Part shown: positions 17,722 through 26,581 of the stretch, in pieces | Position numbering within the stretch: position 1 is the stretch's first letter | How the letters are laid out: each line of letters begins with the position of its first letter | Source of the DNA: CBDDEI01 sp965226775 | GTDB taxonomy: Bacteria > Chloroflexota > Dehalococcoidia > SHYD01 | Length of the DNA stretch: 64,000 bases | Direction: 5' to 3' | NCBI GenBank assembly: GCA_965226775.1 | Contig: CBDDEI010000002.1 | Coordinates: forward strand, 1,054,001-1,118,000 | Notes under the pieces: model-generated | What the model saw: only the letters and a program-made list of their open reading frames with translations | Database searches by the model: none | What the model was told of the DNA's origin: nothing | Translations under genes and position numbers: made by a program

Positions 17722-18390
17722 CTACATCTGGGTGAGCAGGTTCATAAAGCTGCGGATCTTGTAGATGCGCTCTCTATCCTGCTGCTGTTCATAGATACTA
17801 TGGAGGTTGCGGAGCATGCGGCCAATGAGATCGCGATTGCTGATGGGCTGGAGGAAGTCCTCCCTCCAGGGGCCAATGTAGCCAGTGATGGATTCCACCC
17901 GCTCCTGACATTCTTGCTCACTGAGGAGGATCCCGTTGTGGAAGGCGTCCACGTAGAGGTCGTTGATGTCCCGGTGGCGCACCAGGAAGTGGCCCGGCAT
18001 ACCTATGCCCAGCAGCGGGATGTTCAGGCGTGAGCCTATGTCAAGGTAGAGGAGAGAGAGGGTAATGGGAATGCCCACGCGCCGGTCTAGCACCTTATTG
18101 AGATAGCTGTTTTCGGGGTCGTAGTAGTTTTCCGAGTTGCCATTAAAGCCAAGGTCATCAAAGAGGTGCTGGCTAAGAGTATTGATGGCGTAGAGGGGAT
18201 CGTTTTCGTTGCCAATTTTGGAGGACACGTCGCTGGCGTATTCCTCCAGGACGGTAAGGTAGGCATCGGTCTTGATAGCCGGGTACTCGCATTGGGCGAC
18301 TAGCAGTGCAGTGGCTGCAAGGGGGATTTGAGCGTCTGGGTTGGCAAGGTGCTGAGCGAACTGCTCTAAGAGTGATGCGAAATTCGTCAT
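17722..18390 (-). CDS. SirB1-like transglutaminase-fold protein
   Basis: A 222-residue protein of the SirB1 family (transglutaminase-like superfamily). Motifs are NSYLNKVLDRRVGIPITLS near residue 95 and LNIPLLGIGMPGHFLVRH, followed by YVDAFHNGILLS. This is the usual SirB1 core in which a Cys-protease-like fold has often lost its catalytic cysteine, and no Cys is seen at the expected helix start here. A helical N-terminal region precedes it and a TPR-like helix pair ends it. Biological role unsettled. It lies 18 bp downstream of mreC on the same strand and is probably in its operon. Confidence 0.82.
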   Translation of the reverse strand: MTNFASLLEQFAQHLANPDAQIPLAATALLVAQCEYPAIKTDAYLTVLEEYASDVSSKIGNENDPLYAINTLSQHLFDDLGFNGNSENYYDPENSYLNKVLDRRVGIPITLSLLYLDIGSRLNIPLLGIGMPGHFLVRHRDINDLYVDAFHNGILLSEQECQERVESITGYIGPWREDFLQPISNRDLIGRMLRNLHSIYEQQQDRERIYKIRSFMNLLTQM

Positions 18391-18408
18391 AGCGTAGGTG
18401 GCGTTGGG

Positions 18409-19227
18409 CTAAGGAAGCCTTAAGGGCAGGAAGTCTAGGATGACCAGCACGCGCTCTAGGGTGGAGACGCGAGTGGCAGGCTCCAGCGTAACCTCTTGAA
18501 AGAGCTCCTGCTCTCTATTGTTCACGCGTACCACGAGGCCGACCAACAGGCCTCTGGGGAAGCCGCCGCCAAGGCCGGAGGTGACTACGAGGTCGCCCTC
18601 CCTAACGTCCGCTTCTTTGGGGATGTACCGCATAGTAAGATCACCGTCGGCAGTGCCGCTAACAACGCCCTGGACTCTGCTCCGCTGGACAATGCTGTTC
18701 ACGGTTAGGCTGGGATCGGTGGAGAGGAGGACCTTGGAAAGGTTGGGGTAGGCTTCCAGCACCTGGCCCACCATACCGCCTTCACCCACTACAATCATGC
18801 CGTTCTGCACACCCTGCTCGGTGCCTAAATTCATGAGCACTGCCTGCACTATACCTGAGGGATCGCGTGCGACGACCGAGGCGGCCAGGTATTGCTTGCC
18901 CGGATTATCCCGCTGGTAGCCAAGAAGCGCACGTAGCGCGCTGTTCTCTTCCCCCGCTTCTCTTAGCCGCAGAAGCTCTCGTTCTAACTGCGCAACCTGC
19001 TCCTGGAGCTGGTGGTTCTCCTTTTCCAGGCGGCCAACGTTGGCGATGGTGTAGACCACGCTGCCAAGACTGCTGCTAATACGGTTGCCAACAGAGATGA
19101 TAGGGCTGAGCACAGTCACTCCCGGGGTCTTGGCATCTTGGGCGCGGCTGCCGCTGGTAAAAGCTACTGCCAACACTCCAAAGAGTGTGAGTAGGATTAA
19201 CCAGGCGGGCCACTTCTTCAGCACCAT
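18409..19227 (-). CDS. mreC: Rod shape-determining protein MreC
   Basis: MreC links cytoplasmic MreB to the cell-wall synthesis machinery. The 272-residue protein has an N-terminal membrane helix (PAWLILLTLFGVLAVAF), a coiled coil (about residues 65 to 95, LEKENHQLQEQVAQLEREL) and the two beta-barrels (VVARDPSGIVQAVLMNLGTE, MIVVGEGGMVGQVLEA, LVVTSGLGGGFPRGLLVG). These are diagnostic. It lies 39 bp downstream of mreB. No mreD is visible after it, where it commonly stands. Confidence 0.93.
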   Translation of the reverse strand: MVLKKWPAWLILLTLFGVLAVAFTSGSRAQDAKTPGVTVLSPIISVGNRISSSLGSVVYTIANVGRLEKENHQLQEQVAQLERELLRLREAGEENSALRALLGYQRDNPGKQYLAASVVARDPSGIVQAVLMNLGTEQGVQNGMIVVGEGGMVGQVLEAYPNLSKVLLSTDPSLTVNSIVQRSRVQGVVSGTADGDLTMRYIPKEADVREGDLVVTSGLGGGFPRGLLVGLVVRVNNREQELFQEVTLEPATRVSTLERVLVILDFLPLRLP

Positions 19228-19266
19228 GCCTCCTTGTTTCGGGCGGCGATGGCCCAGATGAGCCGG

Positions 19267-20337
19267 TTAAGCTATAGCGGTGGGCGGCTTGCGCTGGCTC
19301 AGGCGTGCTAAGACCGGGCTTAATCGGTCTAGCTCTTCCAGCACCTCGCCGGTGCCACGCACCACGCAACTCAAGGGATCGTCTGCGATGTAGACCTTAA
19401 ACTTTGTTTCCTGGGCCAAGCGCCGGTCTAGTCCCTGCAACAGCGCGCCGCCGCCAGCTAGGGCGATGCCCCGCTCCATAAGGTCAGACACTAGCTCCGG
19501 TGGTGTGCGTTCAATGGTCTCTCGCACAGCTTCCGTAATGGCGTTGATAGAAGTGGAGAGGGCTTCTCTGACTTCGATAGTGCTCACCACAATAGTGCGG
19601 GGGAGGCCCGTTACCAGGTCACGTCCCTTGATCTGCACCTCAGTCTCGTCGTGGAGGGCGTAACCAGAACCGGACTGGATCTTGATCTGCTCCGCAGTGC
19701 GCTCACCAATGAGGAGGTTGTGGTTCAAGCGCATGGAGTTAATGATGTCCTGGTCCATTTCATCACCAGCGATGCGGCTGGAGACGCTGGCCACTATGCC
19801 GCCTAGGGCGATAACGGCAACCTCCGTAGTACCGCCACCGATGTCTATGATCATGCTGCCGTCCGGTTCCATTACGGGCAACCCTGCGCCAATGGCTGCG
19901 GCCATAGGCTCCTCAATGAGGTAGCATTCCCGCGCGCCGGCGTTGAGCGATGCGTCGTGGACAGCACGGCGCTCTACTTCTGTGACGCCGCTGGGGATGC
20001 CCACCACTACTCTGGGCCTGGGCACCATGAAGCCGTTCTGCTGGTGCACCTTCTGGATGAAGTAGCTAAGCATCCGCTCCGTAGTGTCAAAGTCTGAGAT
20101 CACGCCGTCCCTCAGGGGACGTATGGCGACGATACGTGACGGAGTGCGGCCTAGCATCTGCTTGGCCTCCATGCCGATGGCCTGTACCTGACCGGTCTCT
20201 CGGTCGATTGCCACGACGGAAGGTTCGTCAATGACGACGCCCTTGCCCTTTACCATCACCAAAGTGTTCGCGGTGCCCAGGTCTATACCGATGTCGTAGG
20301 AGAGCAGCCCCCACAGGAAGTTCAGCGGATTTAGCAA
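19267..20337 (-). CDS. mreB: Rod shape-determining actin homologue MreB
   Basis: A 356-residue bacterial actin that organises lateral wall growth. Present are phosphate-1 IGIDLGTANTLVMVKGKG, the connector PLRDGVISDFDTTERML, VVGIPSGVTEVERRAVHDA, and phosphate-2 MIIDIGGGTTEVAVIALGG. The adenosine motif is ERGIALAGGGALLQGLD. Length and motifs are complete. The start is a TTG at 20337 preceded by AAAGGA at a suitable distance. It indicates a rod-shaped or elongating walled cell. It heads the mreB-mreC-SirB1 unit. Confidence 0.97.
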   Translation of the reverse strand: MLNPLNFLWGLLSYDIGIDLGTANTLVMVKGKGVVIDEPSVVAIDRETGQVQAIGMEAKQMLGRTPSRIVAIRPLRDGVISDFDTTERMLSYFIQKVHQQNGFMVPRPRVVVGIPSGVTEVERRAVHDASLNAGARECYLIEEPMAAAIGAGLPVMEPDGSMIIDIGGGTTEVAVIALGGIVASVSSRIAGDEMDQDIINSMRLNHNLLIGERTAEQIKIQSGSGYALHDETEVQIKGRDLVTGLPRTIVVSTIEVREALSTSINAITEAVRETIERTPPELVSDLMERGIALAGGGALLQGLDRRLAQETKFKVYIADDPLSCVVRGTGEVLEELDRLSPVLARLSQRKPPTAIA

Positions 20338-20427
20338 ACGGATAGTTCCTTTACAGCGCCATAGCGGACAAGTCTAGTACTTGATCAGGGTCGTAGAAGT
20401 TACGGGTCTACGTCCGCCCATTCATTG

Positions 20428-20452
20428 TAGCAGGATTAAGGTAGCAGGATTA
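20428..20452. repeat. Direct 12-bp repeat at the ligA 3' end
   Basis: GTAGCAGGATTA occurs at 20428-20439 and again at 20441-20452. The second copy includes the ligA stop codon. It is too short for a functional call. Confidence 0.5.
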
Positions 20453-22468
20453 CGCCTTGGATTGGACGGATTCAATCAGGCTTAAGAACTCTTCCTCAGT
20501 GAGTTGAGGAATGCCCAACCGCTGGGCGCGTTCAGCTTTGGAGCCGGCCTCTTCTCCGATGACTACGTGAGTAGTCTTGCGGGTGACGTTGCTGGCTGCG
20601 GATGCGCCCAGCTCCTTTACCATGCTCTCCGCCGCCATGCGGGTGAAGCGCTCCAACCGCCCGGTGAACACGAACTCCGTGCCTGCCAGCGGCGAATCCT
20701 TTGGCTCCTCCGGCGCCTGTTCCGAGGTCACGCCGGCCTCTTTGAGGCGACGAACGATGTCCCGGTTCTCCTCATCCTGGAAGTACTCCACGATGCTCTC
20801 CGCTACCACCGGGCCGATGCCTGGCACACGGGTCAGGTCTTCTTCACTGGCGGAGGCCATAGCGTCCAGGGAGAGGAACTCCTTTGCCAGCAGCTCCGCG
20901 GTCTCCATGCCTACGTGGCGGATGCCAAGGGCAAAGAGCACGTTGGCTAGGGGTCGGGCTTTGCTATTCTCAATGGCTGCGATGACGTTGGCCGCGCTCT
21001 TCTCTCCCATGCGCTCCAGCTGCATGAGCTGGTCGGCGGTCAGCGTATAGATATCGGCAGCGTCTTTGATGCGCCCCTGCTGCAGCAAGGCGGTACATAG
21101 CGAGACGCCCATGCCCTCGATATCCATAGCGCTGCGGCCGACAAAGTGCTTGAGCAGCTCCAGGCCCTGGGCCGGACAGGCGCGGTTGGGGCAGCGGGCC
21201 ATGGCCTCGCCCTCAATGCGGAGGATGGAGGTGTTGCACTCCGGGCAGAGGTCCGGCAGGGTGTAGGGCACGGCGTCCGGAGGGCGCAGGTTGAGCACAG
21301 GCCCCACTATCTCCGGAATGACGTCCCCGGCGCGCTGCACGATGACGGTATCGCCCACACGGACGTCCTTGCGGCGGATGTCCTCCTCATTGTGTAAGGT
21401 GGCATGGCGAATGGTCACGCCGCCCACCTGCACGGGTTCCAGCTCTGCGTAAGGGTTGATGCTGCCCGTTCTGCCCACATTTACCCTGATGTCCAGGAGT
21501 TTGGTGGTTCCCTGCACTGCCGGGAACTTGTAGGCGGTGGCCCAGCGGGGCTCACGCCCCACAAAACCAAGCTGGCGCTGGTAATCCAAGCTGTTCACTT
21601 TGACCACCACGCCATCGGCCTCGTAGGGGAGGTCGTGGCGGCCTTCGATCCAGCTCTCGCAGAAGTCGGCCACCTCCTCGATAGTCTGGAAGCGGCTGTT
21701 TAAGTGATTGATACGGAAGCCCAAGTCGCGCAGACGCTCCAAGGCATCCCAGTGGCTGCGGGCAAACTCGTCCCCCTCGGTCCAGCCAGCCGCGTAGATG
21801 TAGACGTCCAGGGGCCGCGCCGCGGTGATGCGAGGGTCGAGCTGGCGGACGGAACCGGCTCCGGAGTTGCGGGGGTTGGCGTAGAGCGGCAGGCCCTGCT
21901 CTTCCCGCTCCCGGTTAAGCTCCGCAAAGCCGGCCTTAGTCAGATACACCTCGCCACGGGCTTCAAAGCGAGAGAGGAAACCGCCGCGGACGGCCAGGGG
22001 AATGCTCTTTATGGTGCGGAGGTTCTGCGTGATGTCCTCGCCGCGCAGGCCGTCGCCGCGAGTGGCGCCCGTGCGCAGCTTGCCGTCCTCGTAGACCAGC
22101 GCGACGGCTAGGCCGTCGATCTTCAGCTCACACACCATCTCAAAGGGGCGGCCATCCAGCATATTGGAGACGCGGCGGTGCCAGGCAAGGAGCTCCTCCC
22201 GGTCAAACACATTGCTCAGGCTCAGCAGTGGGACGGGGTGCTCAATAACGCCGAACGCTGCTTGGGGCGCAGTGCCTACACGCTGGGTGGGAGATTCCGG
22301 CACTACGAGATCAGGGCGCTGTGCCTCAAGCTCCTGCAGCTCGCGCATCCAAGCGTCGTACTCGGCGTCGCTAACATCGGGGTTGTCCAGCACGTAGTAG
22401 CGGTAGTTGGCGGTGTTGATCTGTTCTCGGAGTTGCTCGATCCGCTCTAGCGGCGATGCTTGTGCCAC
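20450..22468 (-). CDS. ligA: NAD-dependent DNA ligase LigA
   Basis: LigA seals nicks in DNA using NAD+. The order is Ia domain (NYRYYVLDNPDVSDAEYD), adenylation domain with nucleophile motif CELKIDGLAVALVYEDG, OB fold (VGRTGSINPYAELEPVQVGG), four-Cys zinc site (CPEC and CPNRACPAQ), helix-hairpin-helix repeats (VPGIGPVVAESI) and a C-terminal BRCT domain (FVFTGRLERFTRMAAE to VVIGEEAGSKAE). The start is set at the GTG at 22468, which has GAGG 6 nt upstream. The ATG at 22480 has no binding site and would add four residues. The protein is full length. Confidence 0.97.
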   Translation of the reverse strand: MAQASPLERIEQLREQINTANYRYYVLDNPDVSDAEYDAWMRELQELEAQRPDLVVPESPTQRVGTAPQAAFGVIEHPVPLLSLSNVFDREELLAWHRRVSNMLDGRPFEMVCELKIDGLAVALVYEDGKLRTGATRGDGLRGEDITQNLRTIKSIPLAVRGGFLSRFEARGEVYLTKAGFAELNREREEQGLPLYANPRNSGAGSVRQLDPRITAARPLDVYIYAAGWTEGDEFARSHWDALERLRDLGFRINHLNSRFQTIEEVADFCESWIEGRHDLPYEADGVVVKVNSLDYQRQLGFVGREPRWATAYKFPAVQGTTKLLDIRVNVGRTGSINPYAELEPVQVGGVTIRHATLHNEEDIRRKDVRVGDTVIVQRAGDVIPEIVGPVLNLRPPDAVPYTLPDLCPECNTSILRIEGEAMARCPNRACPAQGLELLKHFVGRSAMDIEGMGVSLCTALLQQGRIKDAADIYTLTADQLMQLERMGEKSAANVIAAIENSKARPLANVLFALGIRHVGMETAELLAKEFLSLDAMASASEEDLTRVPGIGPVVAESIVEYFQDEENRDIVRRLKEAGVTSEQAPEEPKDSPLAGTEFVFTGRLERFTRMAAESMVKELGASAASNVTRKTTHVVIGEEAGSKAERAQRLGIPQLTEEEFLSLIESVQSKA

Positions 22469-22555
22469 GGGAAACCTCATGTGCGGGATGTCAGGGTAAG
22501 TATACCGACCCAGGCTTAGGAGGGGTAGCGGTAACGGCTCATTAGGCAGGGCATG

Positions 22556-22564
22556 TGCTAAAAT
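22556..22564 (+). promoter_or_regulatory. Extended -10 promoter element before the his cluster
   Basis: TGCTAAAAT (TGn plus TAAAAT) lies 25 bp upstream of hisH. The same TGTGCTAAAAT string occurs at 50076-50086 before another gene. No clear -35 box. Confidence 0.45.
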
Positions 22565-22588
22565 GGGAAAGGTTCTTTTAATGAAGCA

Positions 22589-23218
22589 ATGCCGATGATC
22601 GCAATTCTTGACTATGGAGCGGGCAACGTCCGCAGCGTCCTACGAGCCCTGACTCACCTGGGGTATGACGCCGCGATTACGGCAGACCGCGCCAAGATAG
22701 CCAATGCCCAGGCCGTGGTGCTGCCGGGCGTGGGCGCGGCGGGCGACACCGTGAAGCAACTGAAGGAGCGCGGCTTGGATGACGTGGTGCGCCGCACCAT
22801 TGAGGCAGACCGTCCTTTCATGGGCGTATGCATAGGCTTCCAGGTGCTCTTTGACACCACAGAGGAGGGCGGTGAGCAACCCTGCCTGGGCATTCTGCCG
22901 GGCACGGTGGAACGGCTGCCGGAGGGGCTGAAAGTGCCTCACATGGGATGGAACCAGGTGTGGCAACGCGGTGAGGGCCCCTACTTTGAGGGCTTGCCGG
23001 ACGGCTCCTACTTCTACTTTGTTCACAGCTATTATCCTAAGCCTACCCAGCGCGCGTTAGTCGCGGCGGAGACCAGCTATGGCATAGATTTCTGCTGCGC
23101 CGTAGCCAAGGGCAACATGCTAGCCACTCAGTTCCACCCTGAGAAGAGCGGCGCCGTTGGGCTGAAAGTCTATGAGAACTTTTTCAGGATCACGCTTGGA
23201 AATCATTCCCGCCATTGA
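22589..23218 (+). CDS. hisH: Imidazole glycerol phosphate synthase glutaminase subunit
   Basis: HisH releases ammonia from glutamine for HisF in histidine synthesis. Motifs are IAILDYGAGNVRSVLRAL at the start, VVLPGVGAAGDT, the nucleophile loop FMGVCIGFQVLFD (Cys near 83; most homologues have GICLGMQ) and the catalytic His-Glu in ATQFHPEKSGAVG. PHMGWNQV and YFYFVHSYYP are family-typical. The true start could be the second ATG (22595). The 3' end overlaps hisA by about 23 bp. hisF is four genes further on, which is unusual. Confidence 0.95.
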   Translation: MPMIAILDYGAGNVRSVLRALTHLGYDAAITADRAKIANAQAVVLPGVGAAGDTVKQLKERGLDDVVRRTIEADRPFMGVCIGFQVLFDTTEEGGEQPCLGILPGTVERLPEGLKVPHMGWNQVWQRGEGPYFEGLPDGSYFYFVHSYYPKPTQRALVAAETSYGIDFCCAVAKGNMLATQFHPEKSGAVGLKVYENFFRITLGNHSRH

Positions 23219-23924
23219 CTTGCGGGATGGCCGCTGCGTGCGCCTTTACCAGGGCGACTTTGAACAAGAAACCGTTTTCTCTCAAGATCCCGCTCAGGTA
23301 GCCCGCCGCTGGCATGAGTTGGGCGCGCCCCGCATCCACGTGGTGGACCTGGACGGCGCTAAGACAGGCCGTTTGGTGAATGCCCCTGCGATACGGGCGA
23401 TCTTGGAAGCTGTGCCCGTGCCTATTGAGCTGGGCGGCGGGATACGTACCCTGGAGACTATTGAGGAGACGCTGGAGTGGGGCGTGGAACGGGTGGTGCT
23501 GGGTACTGCAGCGGTGAAAGACCCCGCGCTGGTGAGCCAGGCCTGCGACCGCTTTCCCGGAGCCATTGTGGTAGGAGTAGACGCTCGCGCCGGTGAGGTC
23601 GCCATCCAGGGCTGGCTGGAGCAAACCGGAGCGGATGTGGACGGCTTTGTGCGGCGTTTCAGCGAACTGGGCGTGCCCAGGTTTATCTTTACAGACATCC
23701 AGCGAGACGGCACAAATACTGGCCCCAACCTGGCGGCATTGCAGGAGCTGTTGAGCGCAACAGACAGCGCCATCATCGCGTCGGGCGGTGTGGGCACGCT
23801 GGAAGACGTGCGGCTGCTCAGTGAGCTGGGGGTAGAGGGCGTGATCATCGGCATGGCGCTCTACACGGGCGCCATTGATCTGGCGGAGGCCTTAGACGTG
23901 GCCGCGGAGAAGGAGGCACAGTAG
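23196..23924 (+). CDS. hisA: ProFAR isomerase HisA
   Basis: 1-(5-phosphoribosyl)-5-[(5-phosphoribosylamino)methylideneamino]imidazole-4-carboxamide isomerase, a histidine-pathway (beta/alpha)8 barrel. The start is set at TTG 23196, six bases after AGGAT. This gives the family-typical EIIPAIDLRDGRCVRLYQGD with catalytic Asp; an upstream ATG at 23172 would add eight poorly conserved residues. IHVVDLDGAKTGR, ELGGGIRTLETIEE, FIFTDIQRDGTNTGPN and IASGGVGTLEDV are the usual phosphate-binding and catalytic loops. It overlaps the hisH 3' end. Confidence 0.95.
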   Translation: MEIIPAIDLRDGRCVRLYQGDFEQETVFSQDPAQVARRWHELGAPRIHVVDLDGAKTGRLVNAPAIRAILEAVPVPIELGGGIRTLETIEETLEWGVERVVLGTAAVKDPALVSQACDRFPGAIVVGVDARAGEVAIQGWLEQTGADVDGFVRRFSELGVPRFIFTDIQRDGTNTGPNLAALQELLSATDSAIIASGGVGTLEDVRLLSELGVEGVIIGMALYTGAIDLAEALDVAAEKEAQ

Positions 23925-23925
23925 G

Positions 23926-25161
23926 ATGCCTATCACGAGGACTGAACGAAATCTCTGGAGCGCATTCATTGACGAGGCGAAGGCTAATCGTATGTACGAG
24001 GCCTTCGCTATCAAGGCGATGGAGGAGGGCTACCCCGAAGTAGCGGAAGTCTTCATGGAAGCCTCCGGCTCTGAGTCCATCCACGGCCTTGCTCACTTAC
24101 GAGTTGCGGGGGAAATTAGGTCAACAGTAGAGAACTTGCTCAACGTCATTGAGGGTGAAGCGGAGGAGATGGAAGTCATCTATCCCCGGCGCATCCGAGA
24201 GGCGGAGGTTGAAGGCCGGCCGGATGCCGCAGACTCCTTCCGATTAGCGCTGGACCGAGAGCGCTACCACGTTGGTATGTTGAAGCAGACGCTGAACAAC
24301 CTGCTCCGTAAGCATCCGAACTTACGCGCGGAGACCGAGCGCGCCCGGCAGCCAAACGGAGCAGCCGAGGAAGCGGCACAGCGGCCCGCACTCACTCCTG
24401 AGGAGCTGGTGGAGCTCTCCAACCAGATTCCGGCCAACATCCGGAAGGAGGTATTTGAGGAACGGGCGCGGGTGGATGGCTTGCAGCGTCTGCGAGAGGT
24501 GATCTTTGGGGCGCAGGACGGCTTGGTGAGCACCCTAGCAGTGGTCTCCTCGGTAGCGCTGGCTTCGGGGGAGAGCGTCATTGCGATTATTGCGGGGGCG
24601 ACCTCCGGACTGGCAGGCACAGTGTCTATGGCTGCAGGCAGCTACCTAGGGTCCAGAGCTGAGGCGGACATCCACTCCACTGAGATTGAGATGGAAGCCA
24701 GGGAGATCCGGGAGCACCCTGCGGAAGAGATGGCTGAACTGATTGCTATCTATCAACGAGAGGGCATGTCCCACCAGGAGGCCATCGATCTGGCTGAACG
24801 CGTGGCCTCCGATCGCGGCTACTGGCTGAGGACGATGACGGAGAAGGAGCTTGGACTCAGCGCGGACATAACGGCCAGTCCTTTGAGAGACTCCTTTACC
24901 ATGGGCGCATCCTTCTTTGTGGCCGCGCTTGTGCCCATGTTCTTCTACTTTTTCCTAGAGGCGCGGACAGCAGTGTTTCCGTCTATGGCCCTCACCTTAG
25001 TAACGCTCTTCATGGTGGGTGTGGGCAAAGGCAAGCTGCTGCACCGCCCCGCGTTCCGCTCCGGGCTGGAAGTGTTGGCAATCGGCTCCATCGCCGGGTT
25101 GCTGGGCTACGCGCTGGGCTACCTGCTGCCCCTAATCGTTGGCGTACCGCACCCAGAATAG
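23926..25161 (+). CDS. Membrane-bound ferritin-like / VIT1 fusion (MbfA type)
   Basis: A 411-residue protein with two parts. Residues about 5 to 125 are a rubrerythrin-like four-helix domain with spaced Glu and His ligands (AFIDEAKANRMYEAFAIKAM, EASGSESIHGLAHLRVAGEI, ALDRERYHVGMLKQ). Residues about 170 to 411 are a VIT1/CCC1 iron-manganese transporter (REVIFGAQDGLVSTLAVVSS, ATSGLAGTVSMAAGSYLGSR, later membrane helices FTMGASFFVAALVPMFFYFF). Such fusions (MbfA) export iron and limit iron stress. It lies 1 bp after hisA and 5 bp before folC, an odd guest in a histidine cluster. Confidence 0.88.
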   Translation: MPITRTERNLWSAFIDEAKANRMYEAFAIKAMEEGYPEVAEVFMEASGSESIHGLAHLRVAGEIRSTVENLLNVIEGEAEEMEVIYPRRIREAEVEGRPDAADSFRLALDRERYHVGMLKQTLNNLLRKHPNLRAETERARQPNGAAEEAAQRPALTPEELVELSNQIPANIRKEVFEERARVDGLQRLREVIFGAQDGLVSTLAVVSSVALASGESVIAIIAGATSGLAGTVSMAAGSYLGSRAEADIHSTEIEMEAREIREHPAEEMAELIAIYQREGMSHQEAIDLAERVASDRGYWLRTMTEKELGLSADITASPLRDSFTMGASFFVAALVPMFFYFFLEARTAVFPSMALTLVTLFMVGVGKGKLLHRPAFRSGLEVLAIGSIAGLLGYALGYLLPLIVGVPHPE

Positions 25162-25166
25162 ACGCC

Positions 25167-26571
25167 ATGCCTATACGGTCTTATCAGGAGGCGCTGGACT
25201 ACCTGGCCTCCCTCATCCGCAACACCACCGGTGAGCGGCGGCGGGGCGATCTCAAAGACGTGGGCCCTGGGCACATGTCGACGATGACCGCACTAATGCG
25301 GGCGCTGGACGATCCCCAGGAGCGTTTCTCCTCCGTGCACGTGGGCGGCACCTCCGGCAAGGGATCGACCGTTGCGTTCATTGAGTCGGTGCTGCGCGCG
25401 GCAGGATACATGACGGGCATGCACATCAGCCCATATCTGCAAGCTCCGACCGAGAAGGCCACGGTGAACGGTCAGCCGGTTCCAACCCGGGAGCTGGCTG
25501 AGGTTGTGGCTGTGTTGGAGCAGGCCGTTTCAAGTGGAGCCGAAGGCGTGAGCCCGGACGAGGTCGGTTTTGTGCAGGCGTGGGCTGCGGTGGCGTTCCT
25601 GGCCTTTGCGCGGCGAAAGGCGGACTACGGTGTGGTGGAGGTCAGCATGGGCGGCCGCTACGACGCCACCAACGTGTTGCAGCCGGAGGTCTCGGTAGTG
25701 ACCAACGTGGGGCTGGACCACCTGAGCAGCCTGGGCGGCACGCTTGCGGAGATCGCGTGGCACAAGGCGGGCATCGTTAAGCAGGGCCGGCCGGTAGTGA
25801 CGGGCGTGGACCAGGCGGAGGCGCTCGCCGTGCTCCAGGAGGAGTGCGCCGGGAAGCAAGCGCCGCTGTATAGACTGGGCTCGGATATTTCTGTACACCG
25901 TTCGGGAGATGACGGCCACTGGCAGCCGTTTTGACGCTCAGGTGATGGGCAACCGCTACGAGGGGCTTGAGCTAGGGCTGCTGGGTGAGCACCAGGTATC
26001 GAATGCGTGCTTGGCGCTGGGAGCCATCGAGCTGCTGCGTCAGCGGGGCGCAGCCATCTCGGAGGAGGCGCAGCGACGCGGCCTGCGAGAGGCGCGCATA
26101 CCCGGCCGGTTGGAGGTAGTCCAGCAGGACCCCCCGGTCATCCTGGACGGCGCACACAATCCGGAGAAGGCCCGGAGCCTGGTGCGCGCGCTGGACTTGC
26201 TGTATCCGGGCAGGCCGCGGGTGTTGGTGATGGGCATTGGCGCGGCAAAGGACGCAGCAGAGGTGCTGCGCATCTTAGCCCCCGGCGCACGGCTGGTGAT
26301 CTGCACCGACGCGAGCGTACTGGGCAAGCCTGGCCTTGCGCCGGACGCGCTGGCCGCGCAGGTGCGGTCGCTGGGCGTGGAAGCGCGCGTGGAGCCGGAG
26401 GCGCGTCGCGCTATGGAGCTTGCACTGGGTTTGGCGGATTCTGCTAGTCTAGTATGTGTGACCGGGTCCCTTTTCGTAGTGGGAGCCGTCAGAGGCCGCT
26501 GGTTCCAGGCAGCAGACGATGCGCCGGTAGGTGAACCTATGTCGTCCGGCTCAACGCCCGGCAAGGAGTAA
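25167..26571 (+). pseudogene. folC: Folylpolyglutamate / dihydrofolate synthase, one-base frameshift
   Basis: FolC joins glutamate to folates, and in many bacteria to dihydropteroate. The N-terminal frame (25167-25934) has VHVGGTSGKGSTVAFIESVL (ATP loop), DEVGFVQAWAAVAFLAFA and VVTNVGLDHLSSLGGTLAEI. The C-terminal frame (to 26571) has ELGLLGEHQVSNACLALGAI, PVILDGAHNPEKARSLVRAL and VVGAVRGRW. The halves join in phase if one T is removed from the TTTT at 25929-25932 (HWQPF then DAQVMGNRYEG). All motifs are intact, so the break is recent or a sequence error. The 3' end runs close to the next gene. Confidence 0.85.
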
Positions 26572-26581
26572 GTTGAACAGT

